Assembly: GCF_040427915.1 (NCBI RefSeq) | Contig: NZ_JBETXJ010000002.1 | Location: forward strand, 434,001 to 498,000 | Origin: Gardnerella vaginalis | Lineage (GTDB): Bacteria > Actinomycetota > Actinomycetes > Actinomycetales > Bifidobacteriaceae | DNA length: 64,000 nucleotides | Direction of reading: 5' to 3' | Part shown: piece by piece, positions 1-9,420 of the stretch | How the letters are laid out: each line of letters opens with the position of its first letter | Numbering within the stretch: position 1 is the stretch's first letter | Made by a program: the position numbers and the translations under genes | Notes under the pieces: model-generated | The model's input: the letters and a program-made list of their open reading frames with translations, nothing else | Database searches by the model: none | What the model was told of the DNA's origin: nothing

Positions 1-9
1 CATTTAAGA

Positions 10-78
10 TTATTTACATTGCAATTTATATGCTCTGATTTTCTCTTGTATTCTATATTCTAAATTACGTTTTTCCAT
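10..78 (-). CDS. possible 22-codon leader ORF
   Basis: A short ORF starts at an ATG preceded by AGAGGAG (3 nt before the ATG by one alignment, 5 nt by another) and stops after 22 codons, 7 bases before another in-line ATG at the window edge. It is rich in Lys, Arg and Tyr. It could be a leader peptide for a gene lying left of the window, the start of a frameshifted gene, or chance. The ribosome binding site is the only real support. Confidence 0.25.
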   Translation of the reverse strand: MEKRNLEYRIQEKIRAYKLQCK

Positions 79-489
79 ATACTCCTCTCTTTTGAGAGAA
101 TCACACTATGCATCTATGCATACGATGTTTTTACTAACCTCAATCTCACTAAGTAGCTTCATCAGCGCTGACCAAAGTCACCCATGAGATAACGTTTTCA
201 CACCCTTCTTACTTCCGTAGTAAGTCTTGTGCGGTAACGTTACCGCAACTATAACATTTAAAAAGCGCAATTGCAAGATAAAAATACTAAGAAATTTATA
301 TTATTAAAATAATTATTAGTAAAATGAAATAATCTAAAAATACGAATAGATAAGATTAAATAAGACACAATAAAAGAAGACGAAACTAGGCTATATTAAA
401 CAAGACTAAACAAAGCTAGAGAAGACAGCTAGAAAAGACTTGAGTAAATCAAACCTACCTGCGATTCTTAAAAATCTACTCTTAAAAAT
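79..489. other. 411 bp intergenic stretch, promoter-like at left, degenerate repeats at right
   Basis: No convincing gene. The left part holds a perfect LacI-type palindrome (230-247) and a related half-like site (about 188-199). From about 331 to 440 the sequence is made of short degenerate units resembling AATAAGAC/GAAGAC. From about 454 to 515 a roughly 30 bp unit with the core ATTCTTAAAAA is imperfectly duplicated and runs into the 3' end of tadA. Confidence 0.6.
230..247. promoter_or_regulatory. perfect 18-bp palindrome, LacI-family-type operator
   Basis: TGCGGTAACGTTACCGCA is its own reverse complement with a central CG, the hallmark of LacI/GalR-family operators. A second partial site (ATAACGTTTTC) lies about 40 bp to the left. 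It most likely controls a leftward sugar-use gene beyond the window edge, since tadA on the right is transcribed toward it. Confidence 0.6.
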
Positions 490-954
490 CTACCTGCAAT
501 TCTTAAAAAAATCGCTTAGAATCTGAACACACTGCGATTCACAAACAGAACCAAAAACTTGCGGATGCGAGCCAACATGAGGATCTCGCAGAATATCCCA
601 AACAGATCCACATGCGCCAAGTTTTGAATCCCATGCGCCAAAAACAACACGCTTTATATGTGTTTGTAAAATCGCGCCAGCGCACATAGGACAAGGTTCT
701 AAAGTAACAACAAGCGTGCAATCACTAAGATTCCAAGACTTTTGACCCTCTGCTGCTTGCCTAATCGCAAGAACTTCTGCGTGAGAAAGAGGGTCAGAGT
801 CTCGCTCACGAAGATTAGAGCCGCGCCCAATAATCACTCCAGAGCCGTCTACAACAACAGCTCCAACTGGAACTTCTCCGCAATCGGCAGCAGTTCGCGC
901 AAGTCGCAAAGCTTCTTGCATGAGTGGAACATATTCGCGCGCGCCGAAAGTCAC
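490..954 (-). CDS. tadA: tRNA-specific adenosine deaminase
   Basis: Converts A34 of tRNA-Arg(ACG) to inosine in the cytoplasm. The protein shows the cytidine/deoxycytidylate deaminase zinc motifs: HAEVLAI (zinc His plus catalytic Glu) and PCPMCAGA (the two zinc Cys). About 154 residues is the usual TadA length. A longer reading starts at 990, but a GTG at 954 overlaps the upstream esterase stop by four bases (GTGA), which fits translational coupling and the usual TadA N-terminus, so it is preferred. The last codons fall in an imperfect repeat that continues into the intergenic region, so the C-terminal residues may differ between strains. Function sure; exact start less so. Confidence 0.9.
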   Translation of the reverse strand: MTFGAREYVPLMQEALRLARTAADCGEVPVGAVVVDGSGVIIGRGSNLRERDSDPLSHAEVLAIRQAAEGQKSWNLSDCTLVVTLEPCPMCAGAILQTHIKRVVFGAWDSKLGACGSVWDILRDPHVGSHPQVFGSVCESQCVQILSDFFKNCR

Positions 955-1790
955 ATTAACCCCGAAGAAATATTGTGCAGCGCAAGCCAAGAGCGAATAT
1001 CACCAAGTTCTTCCATATGAACAGCATGGTCAAGCCCGCGATAACGTTTCTCCTCAAGCCACGTATGTTCCTCAAGCCAGGCTGCAGCCGCTGAAAACTC
1101 GTAAGGAGCAATAACAGCATCATCCAAACCATAACCAAAGAAAACAGGCGTATTAAGATCCGCAAGAACATCATCATTAAGAGAAATATCCTTGGCAATA
1201 TTAGGAGCTACAAAGCCAGAAAGTGCAACGGCTGCACGATAACGCTCAGGGTTAAGCCTGAGAATATGAACAGCAAGAGCAGCACCCTGCGAAAAACCAA
1301 ATGGCACAACAGCGCGATCTTCAGGAACGTTCGCAGCAACCCACTCGTCAATTGCAGCAGCTGCAGCATACATATCTCGATCTAAGTCATCTCCCTGAGG
1401 AACAGCATCATGGAACCAGCTGTAAGCGCCTTGATCTAATCGAAGCGGAGCACGAAGAGAAATCGCATCATTATAAGGGGCAACAACGCGCAGCAAATCA
1501 AGCAAATCATCCTCATTGGAACCCCACCCGTGCAGAAGCAAAAGAAGAGGTCTTGTAGCGTAAGCCGACGCTTCTCCGCGAGAATACTTAGCAGCGCTTA
1601 CATGCAAATCTTCGCCGAAACGTCCTGGAACAACGCTAGATTCGCGACCAGCATGGAGACCATTTGAAGCGCTTGCAGCACTGTCTTCGCTGCCAAAATC
1701 GCCATTATTGTCGTTATTGTCAAACTCGCCGTTGTCGAACTCATCTGAGATCACACCGTTATGATTAGTCATATCTACAGCATACGGCAC
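951..1790 (-). CDS. alpha/beta hydrolase, phospholipase/carboxylesterase family
   Basis: Predicted cytoplasmic serine esterase of the phospholipase/carboxylesterase (YpfH/acyl-protein thioesterase) group. It shows an oxyanion-type LLHGWGSNEDD segment near residues 85-95, the nucleophile elbow GFSQG, a likely acid in GYGLDDAVI and the catalytic His in GLDHAVHMEE near the C-terminus. The first ~60 residues are acidic and low in complexity (Asn/Asp/Gly runs) and look disordered; a second ATG at residue 7 is also possible. It overlaps tadA by four bases and is probably co-transcribed with it. The substrate cannot be read from the sequence. Confidence 0.8.
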   Translation of the reverse strand: MPYAVDMTNHNGVISDEFDNGEFDNNDNNGDFGSEDSAASASNGLHAGRESSVVPGRFGEDLHVSAAKYSRGEASAYATRPLLLLLHGWGSNEDDLLDLLRVVAPYNDAISLRAPLRLDQGAYSWFHDAVPQGDDLDRDMYAAAAAIDEWVAANVPEDRAVVPFGFSQGAALAVHILRLNPERYRAAVALSGFVAPNIAKDISLNDDVLADLNTPVFFGYGLDDAVIAPYEFSAAAAWLEEHTWLEEKRYRGLDHAVHMEELGDIRSWLALHNISSGLM

Positions 1791-2097
1791 AGCTTTGGCA
1801 TTTATAACCCTTGTAACCCGAACACTGCGCTAAACGCGTAAACGCTACATAAAAATTTAACCCCGACCGTTTAAGTCGGGGTTTAAATTAAAGGAAAAAA
1901 TATGAATAAGCTTTCGTGAATTACTTTTTAAGTTTTTCACTAATATTATGAAAACACATAATCCTTAGTGCTGCTAGTACATTAGCTGATAAGTTCCTGA
2001 AAGTTTGCTACTTTTCCCCTGATTTTTCTTGATATTCGTTGCTAATCTTACAAATTTAGACTTTCAAATCTAGATTTTCAACTCTAATCTTATAAAT
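1791..2097. other. 307 bp intergenic region between dcd and the esterase
   Basis: Holds a strong terminator hairpin (1859-1883) and, from about 2040 to 2097, degenerate repeats of the type AATCTTA/AATTTAGACTTTCAAATC that run up to the dcd stop. The remainder is AT-rich with no supported gene. Confidence 0.6.
1859..1883 (-). terminator. Rho-independent terminator downstream of dcd
   Basis: A perfect 9-bp stem AACCCCGAC/GTCGGGGTT with a 7-nt loop, flanked on both sides by A/T runs that extend the pairing. On the minus strand it is followed by AAATTTTTA. It sits about 215 bp beyond the dcd stop and before the esterase start. Confidence 0.75.
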
Positions 2098-2679
2098 TTA
2101 ATCTTCCAAATTTGCGCGATAGAAGTTCTCATAAGACCTAGATGGTGTTGGACCACGCTGACCTTGATAGTGAGATCCGTTAACAGAAGATCCGTAAGGA
2201 TTTTCGCAAGGAGAACTCAGCTTAAAGAAGCACATTTGACCAATCTTCATGCCTGGCCACAATTTAACTGGCAGAGTGCTAACGTTTGAAAGCTCCAAGG
2301 TGATATGACCTTCAAAACCTGGATCAATAAAGCCAGCCGTAGAATGAGTTAAAATTCCAAGACGACCAAGAGAGCTTTTACCTTCTAAGCGCGCCGCAAT
2401 CGTAGAATCCAACTTCACATACTCCCAAGTGGAACCAAGAGCAAACTCGCCAGGATGCAAAATCCAAGGCTCATCAGGCGCAACCGCAAACTGCTCAGTA
2501 AGCTCGCCTTGATTTTCTGCAGGATCCACGTATGTGTAAGCATGATTATTGAACAATCGGAAGAATCGGTCGAGCCGCACGTCAATCGACGCAGGCTGTA
2601 CCATTTCTGGGGTCCATGGGGTCAAATCAATATGACCCTCGTCATGAGCTTTGAGGATGTCGCGATCAGACAACAGCAT
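2098..2679 (-). CDS. dcd: dCTP deaminase (probably dUMP-forming)
   Basis: Makes dUTP/dUMP from dCTP for thymidylate synthesis. The 193-residue product starts MLLSDRDIL, the classic Dcd N-terminus, with AAGGAG ten bases upstream; an in-frame extension to 2721 is rejected for that reason. The core motif includes [10 protein letters not shown] followed by [13 protein letters not shown], with the catalytic Glu at its start. This form matches the actinobacterial enzymes, which are often bifunctional deaminase/dUTP diphosphatases; that second activity is inferred from family membership. It stands alone between a terminator and the P-type ATPase. Confidence 0.93.
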   Translation of the reverse strand: MLLSDRDILKAHDEGHIDLTPWTPEMVQPASIDVRLDRFFRLFNNHAYTYVDPAENQGELTEQFAVAPDEPWILHPGEFALGSTWEYVKLDSTIAARLEGKSSLGRLGILTHSTAGFIDPGFEGHITLELSNVSTLPVKLWPGMKIGQMCFFKLSSPCENPYGSSVNGSHYQGQRGPTPSRSYENFYRANLED

Positions 2680-2767
2680 AACGTCAAATCTCCTTGCGAT
2701 AAAACTTCGTAAAACAAACACTTAAACACTGATACGCCAAGTGTAGCGCGTGCCGCGGTCGAAAATA

Positions 2768-5725
2768 TTAGGCAGAAATCGCAGCAGAGGAAGCAGCTTT
2801 GCGTCTAGACATAAATCGCAAAACGCACTTTCTTAACTCCGAAGCAATAAGCACAACCATTGAAAGACCAAGGCACTCCACCCACTCCATAAAGTCGAGC
2901 GGAACTGTGCCAAACGGACCATTAAGGAATGGTATATAAATTACAGCAAGCTGCAACACTACGGAAACTGCGATTGCACCCCAAAGCCAACGATTTGCGA
3001 ACAAGCCAACAAACACGCTTTGCAAATGCGAGCGAGATGCAAGAGCATTAAGCATTTGAGCAAACACAAGAATAGTGAAGCCCATTGTGCGCGCGTGAGT
3101 CATTTGAGCTGCATGAGTTAAAACAGTTGTGGAGCGGTCTGTAAACAATCCGCCAGCCAAATGCATATCCATGCCAATCAGCGTTATAGCTGCCATAATC
3201 ACGCCAATAAACACAATGTCTCCCCACATTGGCTTATCAATAACGCTATCCGTAAGTCTTCGCGGACGCCTATTCATAACATCATCCGTTTGCGGATCAA
3301 CACCCATTGCGAGCGCAGGAGCAGCGTCCGTAAGCAAATTAATCCACAAAAGCTGCGTTGCAAGCAAAGGCAAAGTCACGCCAACAGAGTTTGGCTGCGT
3401 AATTCCCAAAGCGCCAGCAAACACTACGCCACCAAAAACAGTGAACACTTCGCCAACATTGGAGCTAAGCAAATATCTCAAGAATTTACGAATATTGTCG
3501 AAAATTCCGCGACCTTCGCGCACTGCTGCAACGATTGTAGAGAAGTTGTCGTCTGCCAAAATCATCTTTGCAGATTCTTTAGTGACTTCCGTACCCGTAA
3601 TGCCCATTGCAACGCCAATATCTGCCGACTTTACAGCAGGAGCATCGTTTACGCCGTCGCCAGTCATAGCAACAATATTGCCTTGCCTTTGTAGCGAGGA
3701 AACAATCGCAAGCTTGTGTTCTGGAGCAACGCGCGCGTACACGCTAGTTTTACTTATAGCTTCATCAAAAGCAATATTATCGTCGTTGCGCGAAAGCAAC
3801 TCGTCAAGCTCATCGCCAGTAAGCGCATGCTCATCTTTTCCGATAATGCCAAGGTCGCGAGCGATTCGAGCAGCAGTAAGCGGATGATCGCCAGTAATCA
3901 TAACAGTTCGAATTCCAGCACGATGCGCTTGAGCAACGCTATCTCGAACTTCGATTCTAGGAGGATCAATAATCGCGACCATGCCGTTCCAAATCAAATC
4001 AGACTCCAAAACATCACTTTGTTCAGCAACGTCTGCTATTTGACCTGCAGCGTTAGAAACCATGCCGTCAACTTTAGCTAAACTATCTACGCCAAGCGGC
4101 CTATACGCCATTGCAAGAGTGCGATACGCTTCTCCAGATAGCTTTTCCACGTTTGCAAGAATTTCTTCGCGATCTCCGTCTGTAAGAGGACGAACAGCGC
4201 CAGCAACTGCGATTCGCGTGCAATAAGAAAGCAAAACATCTGGAGCGCCTTTAGCGCAAACAATAAGATTCCCAGAATCCGACCCGTCTTTAACAACAAC
4301 AGACATGCGTTTGCGCTCAGAAGTAAACGGCACTTCCGCAACGCGACTAAGATGCGCATAACGCTTGTCCGCCTTGGTTTTGCGAGCCGCAACAATAAGC
4401 GAAACCTCGGTAGGGTCGCCAACTGGCTGCCATGCGTCAGATGATTCATTATGGTGCAAATCGCCATCGTTTGCTAAATACCCAGATCCAAGCGCGCCAA
4501 TCACCTCTGTTGCTAGAGCTGGAGGAACAGCCAAATCCGCATCTAAAGAATCAAGCAAAACCATTCGTCCCTCTGGCTTATACCCACTCCCCGTAAGCTG
4601 CACCTGGCCACTAGGCGTTATAACACGCTCAACAGTCATTTCGTTTCGAGTTAAAGTACCCGTTTTGTCGGAGCAAATAACAGATGCGGAGCCAAGCGTT
4701 TCTACAGACGAAAGCTTTTTAACAACAGCATGATGCTTTACCATGCGCTGCACGCCAAGCGCAAGAACAACCGTTAAAATAGCAGCCAAGCCTTCTGGAA
4801 CAGCAGCAACAGCAAGAGATACCGAAAGAAGCAAAGAATCTATAACATCTTCAATAGTGCGGAACCCTTCAAGCGCCCACATAGACGCAAGCACAACGGC
4901 TGCAATAATACACACTGCGATTCCAAGAACCTTAGATACGCGAACCATCTCCTTCTCGAGAGGAGTGGCTTCTTCTTGCGCACTAGAAAGCATATCCGCG
5001 ATTTTTCCAACCTGAGTTTTCATGCCAGTAGACGTGACGATTGCGCGACCAGTGCCCTGCGTTACGGCAGTGCCATTAAACACCATGTTTGTGCGGTCTG
5101 CCAAAGATTTTGGCGAAGCTAGAGTTTCTGGACGCTTGCTAACAGCAACCGATTCTCCCGTAAGGCTTGCTTCTGCAACGCGCAAAGAAGCGGCTGCAAT
5201 AAGCCTTGCATCTGCAGAAACAGCATCACCTTCGCCAAGAACCAAAATATCTCCAGGCACAACATCCGCCGTATCTATGCGCATAACTCGCCCATCTCTA
5301 AGAACAGACGTTTGCGGAGCGCTCATTTTTGCCAGCGCTTCAACTGCTTCTTGCGCGCGCGACTCTTGAATATAGCCCAAAACTGCGTTTGCTATAAGAA
5401 TCACGATTATAACTATTGAGTCAAACGGCAAAACTTCGCCGCCACTTTCACCACCATGTTGTGCGCGCTCAACAAACCATGCGATTGCGGAAATAATAGT
5501 AGCCGCTATAAGCAAGTAAACAAGCGGATCTTTAAACTGTTCGAGGAATCTCTTCCACGCTGGTGTTTTAGGAGCGCTAGCTAAAACGTTCGGGCCAAAT
5601 TGCGCGAGCCTTTTAGCCGCCTCATCACTACTTAAACCCGTAGAAACGTTTACATTAAGCGAATTTGCAACATTTTGCACGTCTTGTAATGACGGATCTT
5701 TGGATTGATCGCTTTGATCAACCAT
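2768..5725 (-). CDS. P2A-type cation-transporting ATPase (calcium-type)
   Basis: A 985-residue membrane pump that exports cations, probably Ca2+ or Mn2+, at the cost of ATP. In order: an N-terminal cation-ATPase domain (residues ~10-75), membrane helices, the actuator motif SLTGES, PEGLAA in the M4 helix, the phosphorylation site DKTGTLT with Asp at ~353, the hinge TGDGVNDAPAVKSADIG, and C-terminal helices including a stretch with ND/D residues (NLLTDAAPALAMG). AAGGGGG precedes the ATG by five bases. It is divergent from rlmB; a 10-bp inverted repeat lies in the shared promoter region. Ion specificity is inferred from subfamily resemblance only. Confidence 0.9.
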   Translation of the reverse strand: MVDQSDQSKDPSLQDVQNVANSLNVNVSTGLSSDEAAKRLAQFGPNVLASAPKTPAWKRFLEQFKDPLVYLLIAATIISAIAWFVERAQHGGESGGEVLPFDSIVIIVILIANAVLGYIQESRAQEAVEALAKMSAPQTSVLRDGRVMRIDTADVVPGDILVLGEGDAVSADARLIAAASLRVAEASLTGESVAVSKRPETLASPKSLADRTNMVFNGTAVTQGTGRAIVTSTGMKTQVGKIADMLSSAQEEATPLEKEMVRVSKVLGIAVCIIAAVVLASMWALEGFRTIEDVIDSLLLSVSLAVAAVPEGLAAILTVVLALGVQRMVKHHAVVKKLSSVETLGSASVICSDKTGTLTRNEMTVERVITPSGQVQLTGSGYKPEGRMVLLDSLDADLAVPPALATEVIGALGSGYLANDGDLHHNESSDAWQPVGDPTEVSLIVAARKTKADKRYAHLSRVAEVPFTSERKRMSVVVKDGSDSGNLIVCAKGAPDVLLSYCTRIAVAGAVRPLTDGDREEILANVEKLSGEAYRTLAMAYRPLGVDSLAKVDGMVSNAAGQIADVAEQSDVLESDLIWNGMVAIIDPPRIEVRDSVAQAHRAGIRTVMITGDHPLTAARIARDLGIIGKDEHALTGDELDELLSRNDDNIAFDEAISKTSVYARVAPEHKLAIVSSLQRQGNIVAMTGDGVNDAPAVKSADIGVAMGITGTEVTKESAKMILADDNFSTIVAAVREGRGIFDNIRKFLRYLLSSNVGEVFTVFGGVVFAGALGITQPNSVGVTLPLLATQLLWINLLTDAAPALAMGVDPQTDDVMNRRPRRLTDSVIDKPMWGDIVFIGVIMAAITLIGMDMHLAGGLFTDRSTTVLTHAAQMTHARTMGFTILVFAQMLNALASRSHLQSVFVGLFANRWLWGAIAVSVVLQLAVIYIPFLNGPFGTVPLDFMEWVECLGLSMVVLIASELRKCVLRFMSRRKAASSAAISA

Positions 5726-5756
5726 ATTTTCCCCCTTGGGAGCGCCGCGGAGTAGT

Positions 5757-5804
5757 CAATAATCAAAATTTTTACGCAAAGTTGACTCAAAATCTTGATT
5801 ATTG
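5757..5804. promoter_or_regulatory. 10-bp inverted repeat in the divergent ATPase/rlmB promoter
   Basis: CAATAATCAA (5757-5766) and TTGATTATTG (5795-5804) are exact reverse complements separated by 28 bases. It could be an operator or a leader hairpin for the ATPase. No regulator can be named. Confidence 0.35.
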
Positions 5805-5944
5805 CGCGGTTGTGGATTATTGCAATAACAATAATTAAGTACCGTTCTATTATGCCACATAAAGCGCCAAATACTAATGCCTCGCTAATGCAGCGCCAAA
5901 GCATCGTCAATGCCTCGGGGGCATGTGAAAATAGGAATATGGCT

Positions 5945-6934
5945 ATGAAAAAAGGACCGACCAAGGGGTCGGGTGGAAAACATCGTAATGCATTGCGCGG
6001 CAAGGGACCTACTCCTAAGGCAGAAGACCGCGTTTACCATAAGGCTTATTTCGCTAAAAAGGCTGCGATTAAGCGCACGTTTGCAGATCCGCGTTTGGCA
6101 GCTAGACGAAGAGTAGATAAGTTGGGCACAGATAGCGACGAGTTGGTAATTGGGCGAAATGCAGCTCTTGAAGCTTTGCGCGTAGGCGTTCCTAGCACGC
6201 AGCTTTATGTTGCAAATCGCATTGAGCATGACGATCGCACGCGCGAAATTGTTAAGCTTGCTGGCATGCAAGGCTTGCGACTTTTGGAAGCGGATCGCTT
6301 GGAGATGGATCGCATTGCTCACAGCACCAATCATCAAGGCATTATATTAAAGGTGCAGCCTTATCAATATTATTCGCTGCAAGAGCTTGTTGATCGCGCA
6401 GAAAAGAAGTCTCGCGCTATGGAAGCAGCGGATTCTGCATCCGCTCGCATTAACGCGCGCCCATTGTTTATAGCGCTAGATGGAGTTACCGATCCACAAA
6501 ATCTTGGTGCTGTTATCCGATCCGCAGCCGCTTTTGGCGCAAATGGCGTAATTTTGCCAGAGCGCAGAAGCGCATCTGTTACAGCTGCCGCTTGGAAGGT
6601 TTCTGCGGGCGCTGCAGCACATTTGCCTGTTGCTAGAGTTGTGAATTTAAACAAGGCGATTCAAGGTTTGCGCGAGCGCGGATGGTATGCGATTGGTCTT
6701 GACGGTGGCGGCGACAAGCTTGTTGGCGAAACTGGTTTTGAAACCGATCCGCTTGTTGTAGTTCTTGGAAGCGAAGGCAAGGGCATGAGTCGCCTAACGC
6801 GTGAAGCTTGCGATGCTATTGCTGGAATCCCAATTTCTAGCGCTGTCGAATCGCTTAACGCATCCGTTGCAGCTGGAATCAGCTTGTATGCTGTTGCTAA
6901 CGCTCGCAGGCTTGCCGCCTTGAGTCAAAATTAG
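5945..6934 (+). CDS. rlmB: 23S rRNA (guanosine-2'-O)-methyltransferase, SpoU/TrmH family
   Basis: Methylates 23S rRNA G2251 using SAM, inferred from the RlmB type. The ~329-residue protein begins MKKGPTKGSGGKHRN, a basic RNA-binding tail typical of bifidobacterial RlmB. Then comes the substrate-binding domain (VIGRNAALEAL) and the knotted SPOUT domain with motif 1 (DPQNLGAVIRSA), motif 2 (VLGSEGKGM) and motif 3 (IPISSAVESLNASVA). The start is set at 5945 because AGGA lies eight bases upstream; the ATG at 5939 is too close to it, and the longer reading lacks family similarity. Confidence 0.92.
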   Translation: MKKGPTKGSGGKHRNALRGKGPTPKAEDRVYHKAYFAKKAAIKRTFADPRLAARRRVDKLGTDSDELVIGRNAALEALRVGVPSTQLYVANRIEHDDRTREIVKLAGMQGLRLLEADRLEMDRIAHSTNHQGIILKVQPYQYYSLQELVDRAEKKSRAMEAADSASARINARPLFIALDGVTDPQNLGAVIRSAAAFGANGVILPERRSASVTAAAWKVSAGAAAHLPVARVVNLNKAIQGLRERGWYAIGLDGGGDKLVGETGFETDPLVVVLGSEGKGMSRLTREACDAIAGIPISSAVESLNASVAAGISLYAVANARRLAALSQN

Positions 6935-6966
6935 TAATTAGCATTGCGAATTAAGAGTTAACACTC

Positions 6967-8676
6967 ATGCGGATTTTTAAGCCACGCAATTTACAAGATT
7001 CACATAACGCGCGCACATTGGCTTTATTATTAGCTTTTGTTTTATACATTGCGATTATTGCAATCGTAATGTGTTTCCACGAACCTTGGTTTGACGAAGC
7101 TCAAAGCTGGCTGATTGCGCGCGATTCGTCGCTTACAGACATTATTAGCGTTAGAACGCATTACGAGGGTCACCCTCCTTTTTGGAATCTTTTGCTTGCG
7201 ATCGCAGCTAAAAATGGCGTTCCATACGAGTTTGGAATTAAGGGTATTCAACTGGTTTGCGCAAGCCTACTGGGTGCGTGGCTTATTTTTAAGTCGCCTT
7301 TTAAAAGCGCAAGCAGCCTTGCAACTTTTCTTATTCCGTTTACTTATTTTGCTTGCTTCCAGTACGGTGTTACATCGCGACCATACGCTTTGCTTTGCTT
7401 AAGCTTGCTAGTAGCGGCACATTATTGGAATAGTGCGGATTCTAAAACTTCTAGCGCTTGGAAACTTGCGATTAGTCTTATGTTTATGTGCTTGCTTAGC
7501 GTGTATGGGATTGCATTTGCTGCAGGCTTTACAATTGCTTGGATTTGGCGAGTTTTTAGCAAGAATATTAGCAAAACTCTTAATTTTAGCTCCATTCTTC
7601 ACGCGATTAAAGCAACAATCGCATCAAATTGGTCGCGACTTATATCTTGGGGATTAATCGCCATTTTTGGCGCTGCAAACCTTGCTCTTGCATGGCCAGC
7701 AAAAAACGCATTCGCAACTCGCGCAACGATTGATGGCAATTCAACAATTGCAAAATGCTTCGCTTTTATATTCGTAATGCCTTCCGAAAGCATGTTTACA
7801 AGCTTTTATGGCGATATTTCAATGCGAAGAATGCCTTTTGACTTTTTGCCAATTGCAATATGCACGCTGTTTAGCCTTGCGATTTGGGCGTTTGCCATTA
7901 GAATCGCCAAGCGCAGAAAACTCCTTACAGCTCTTGTAATCCCTTATTTTGTCCTTACAATCGTAGCTGTTCGCTATTTTACGCTTCACCACGCAGGTCT
8001 AATATTTGTGTTTTTGCTTAGTGTGCTTTGGATTAGTCACATAAAAGAGCCGCTTAGTACAAAAGATATTCCTGCGATTTTTGTTAAAGTCGCCCCTACT
8101 AAATTCAGATTTATAAAAAACAAAGCTTTTAAAATCAACCTACTAATATCGATAATCCTTGCACCAAGCCTAATTTGGAACGCGTTTGCTTGCGTAAACG
8201 ACATTCTGTTTGACTATTCGCCTTCTAGAGCTGTAGCACAATACATATCTAGTAATCACTTGCAAAATAAGCGTTTTGTAGCATCTTGGCTCCATAACGA
8301 CGAGCAGGTTGACGAAAGTGGAAAAGTTATTTCTCACGAAGAAAACGACACTCACCAATATTCGTGGCTTTTAATAGGCGCAAACCCTTATTTTTCTAAA
8401 AATCTTATAGATTGCGCTTACGAAAACAAGACCTTTATAACGAATGAAAGCCCTACTGCAAGCCAGCAAGCACAAGAGTTGACGGATTGTGCTGCAAAGG
8501 GCGAGCCAGAATTTTTTGTTAGCGAATCCAGCCAGCCGTGGTACTACTTCTTGGCTTTAAACTACAACATTTCGCATTACAATGCGCACGCTGTTTCCAA
8601 CGTTAAAACGTCTTGGAAAGCTTGGGTTTATGAAAGCACGTCTACTATTTACGAGCGCAAAGCGCATATAAAATAA
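6967..8676 (+). CDS. polytopic membrane protein, GT-C-type glycosyltransferase-like
   Basis: A 569-residue protein with roughly ten hydrophobic helices. Right after the first helix comes the motif EPWFDEAQSW, which resembles the acidic first-loop motif of polyprenyl-phosphate-sugar mannosyltransferases (GT39/GT83/ArnT-like). The C-terminal ~150 residues are a soluble extracytoplasmic domain with several Cys. It probably transfers a sugar from a lipid carrier outside the membrane, but acceptor and donor are unknown. It follows rlmB by 32 bp and may be co-transcribed. Confident on membrane nature, moderate on enzyme class. Confidence 0.65.
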   Translation: MRIFKPRNLQDSHNARTLALLLAFVLYIAIIAIVMCFHEPWFDEAQSWLIARDSSLTDIISVRTHYEGHPPFWNLLLAIAAKNGVPYEFGIKGIQLVCASLLGAWLIFKSPFKSASSLATFLIPFTYFACFQYGVTSRPYALLCLSLLVAAHYWNSADSKTSSAWKLAISLMFMCLLSVYGIAFAAGFTIAWIWRVFSKNISKTLNFSSILHAIKATIASNWSRLISWGLIAIFGAANLALAWPAKNAFATRATIDGNSTIAKCFAFIFVMPSESMFTSFYGDISMRRMPFDFLPIAICTLFSLAIWAFAIRIAKRRKLLTALVIPYFVLTIVAVRYFTLHHAGLIFVFLLSVLWISHIKEPLSTKDIPAIFVKVAPTKFRFIKNKAFKINLLISIILAPSLIWNAFACVNDILFDYSPSRAVAQYISSNHLQNKRFVASWLHNDEQVDESGKVISHEENDTHQYSWLLIGANPYFSKNLIDCAYENKTFITNESPTASQQAQELTDCAAKGEPEFFVSESSQPWYYFLALNYNISHYNAHAVSNVKTSWKAWVYESTSTIYERKAHIK

Positions 8677-8683
8677 GCAAAAA

Positions 8684-8700
8684 CGATTGTTTCGCAATCG
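8684..8700. terminator. short hairpin between convergent genes
   Basis: CGATTG/CAATCG with a 5-nt loop, preceded by AAAAA. It lies exactly between two converging stop codons and could end the leftward transcript. The stem is short. Confidence 0.35.
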
Positions 8701-9411
8701 CTAAAGCAGCTCAATCTTTGGATGCTCGGCTCTAAACTCGTTTGTATGCGAATCGCTAGCATACCCAAGCGCAAATCCAGTTAAAAGCTCCATGTTTTCT
8801 GGAACGTCAAACTCCGCGTTTAGCGGATCTCGCCAGGTCGCCAAAACTCCAAGCGGACAAGAGTCAACGCCTAAATCTTTAGCAGCAAGAAACAGCGTTT
8901 GTAGCATAAGACCTGCATCCATTGCAGCAAATGGCATAAAGTCGCGTCTAGCTAAAACAAAGCCAATAACGGGTGCTCCAAAAGCTTCGAAATTTCTGCG
9001 CGTATGGGCGTTCCTGGCTGCAAAATCGTGCCTTTCGATTCCTAAATGCGAATATAACGCTAGACCGAGTTTAGCGCTTCGCTGTTTTAGATCGTCGGGG
9101 TACGGCTTTGCAACAGGAACGTCGCCATTAGGCGCTGACTCTTGAGCAAACTGAGCGCGCTCAGATTCGCTCAAACTCTTATCTTTGGCTTTAAGCATTG
9201 CATTGCACTTATCTAAATAAGCTTTTACAATGCGATCTTTTTTGCCACCTTGCGCAATCGCAAGCGCGTAAGCTCTTGTGTCGCTCCAGCTTGGCGCAAG
9301 AGAAGCAGTGTGCAATATTGACTCTAAAACGTTTTGCTCAATCGGCTTGTTTAAAAAGTCGCGTGCAGAAAACCGCTCCGATGCAAGTTGGCCAAAATCT
9401 TTGTAAGTCAT
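8701..9411 (-). CDS. nitroreductase-family flavoprotein
   Basis: A 236-residue FMN-dependent oxidoreductase-like protein. The N-terminus has the family signature RFSARDFLNKPIEQNVLESIL (shown here in part: FSARDFLNKPI), a flavin-binding segment SLAPSWSDTRAYAL, and a C-terminal LGVDSCPLGVLATWRDPL stretch near the dimer flavin site. It reduces nitro groups or quinones with NAD(P)H by family analogy; the natural substrate is unknown. It starts ten bases after the HtrA stop, so it is likely translated from the htrA transcript. The SD is weak. Confidence 0.8.
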   Translation of the reverse strand: MTYKDFGQLASERFSARDFLNKPIEQNVLESILHTASLAPSWSDTRAYALAIAQGGKKDRIVKAYLDKCNAMLKAKDKSLSESERAQFAQESAPNGDVPVAKPYPDDLKQRSAKLGLALYSHLGIERHDFAARNAHTRRNFEAFGAPVIGFVLARRDFMPFAAMDAGLMLQTLFLAAKDLGVDSCPLGVLATWRDPLNAEFDVPENMELLTGFALGYASDSHTNEFRAEHPKIELL

Positions 9412-9420
9412 ACTATCAGT

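Noticed and set aside
3129..4081. Long plus-strand ORFs opposite the cation ATPase
   Set aside because: Low-complexity Ser/Ala-rich products mirroring ATPase codons, with no supporting signals.
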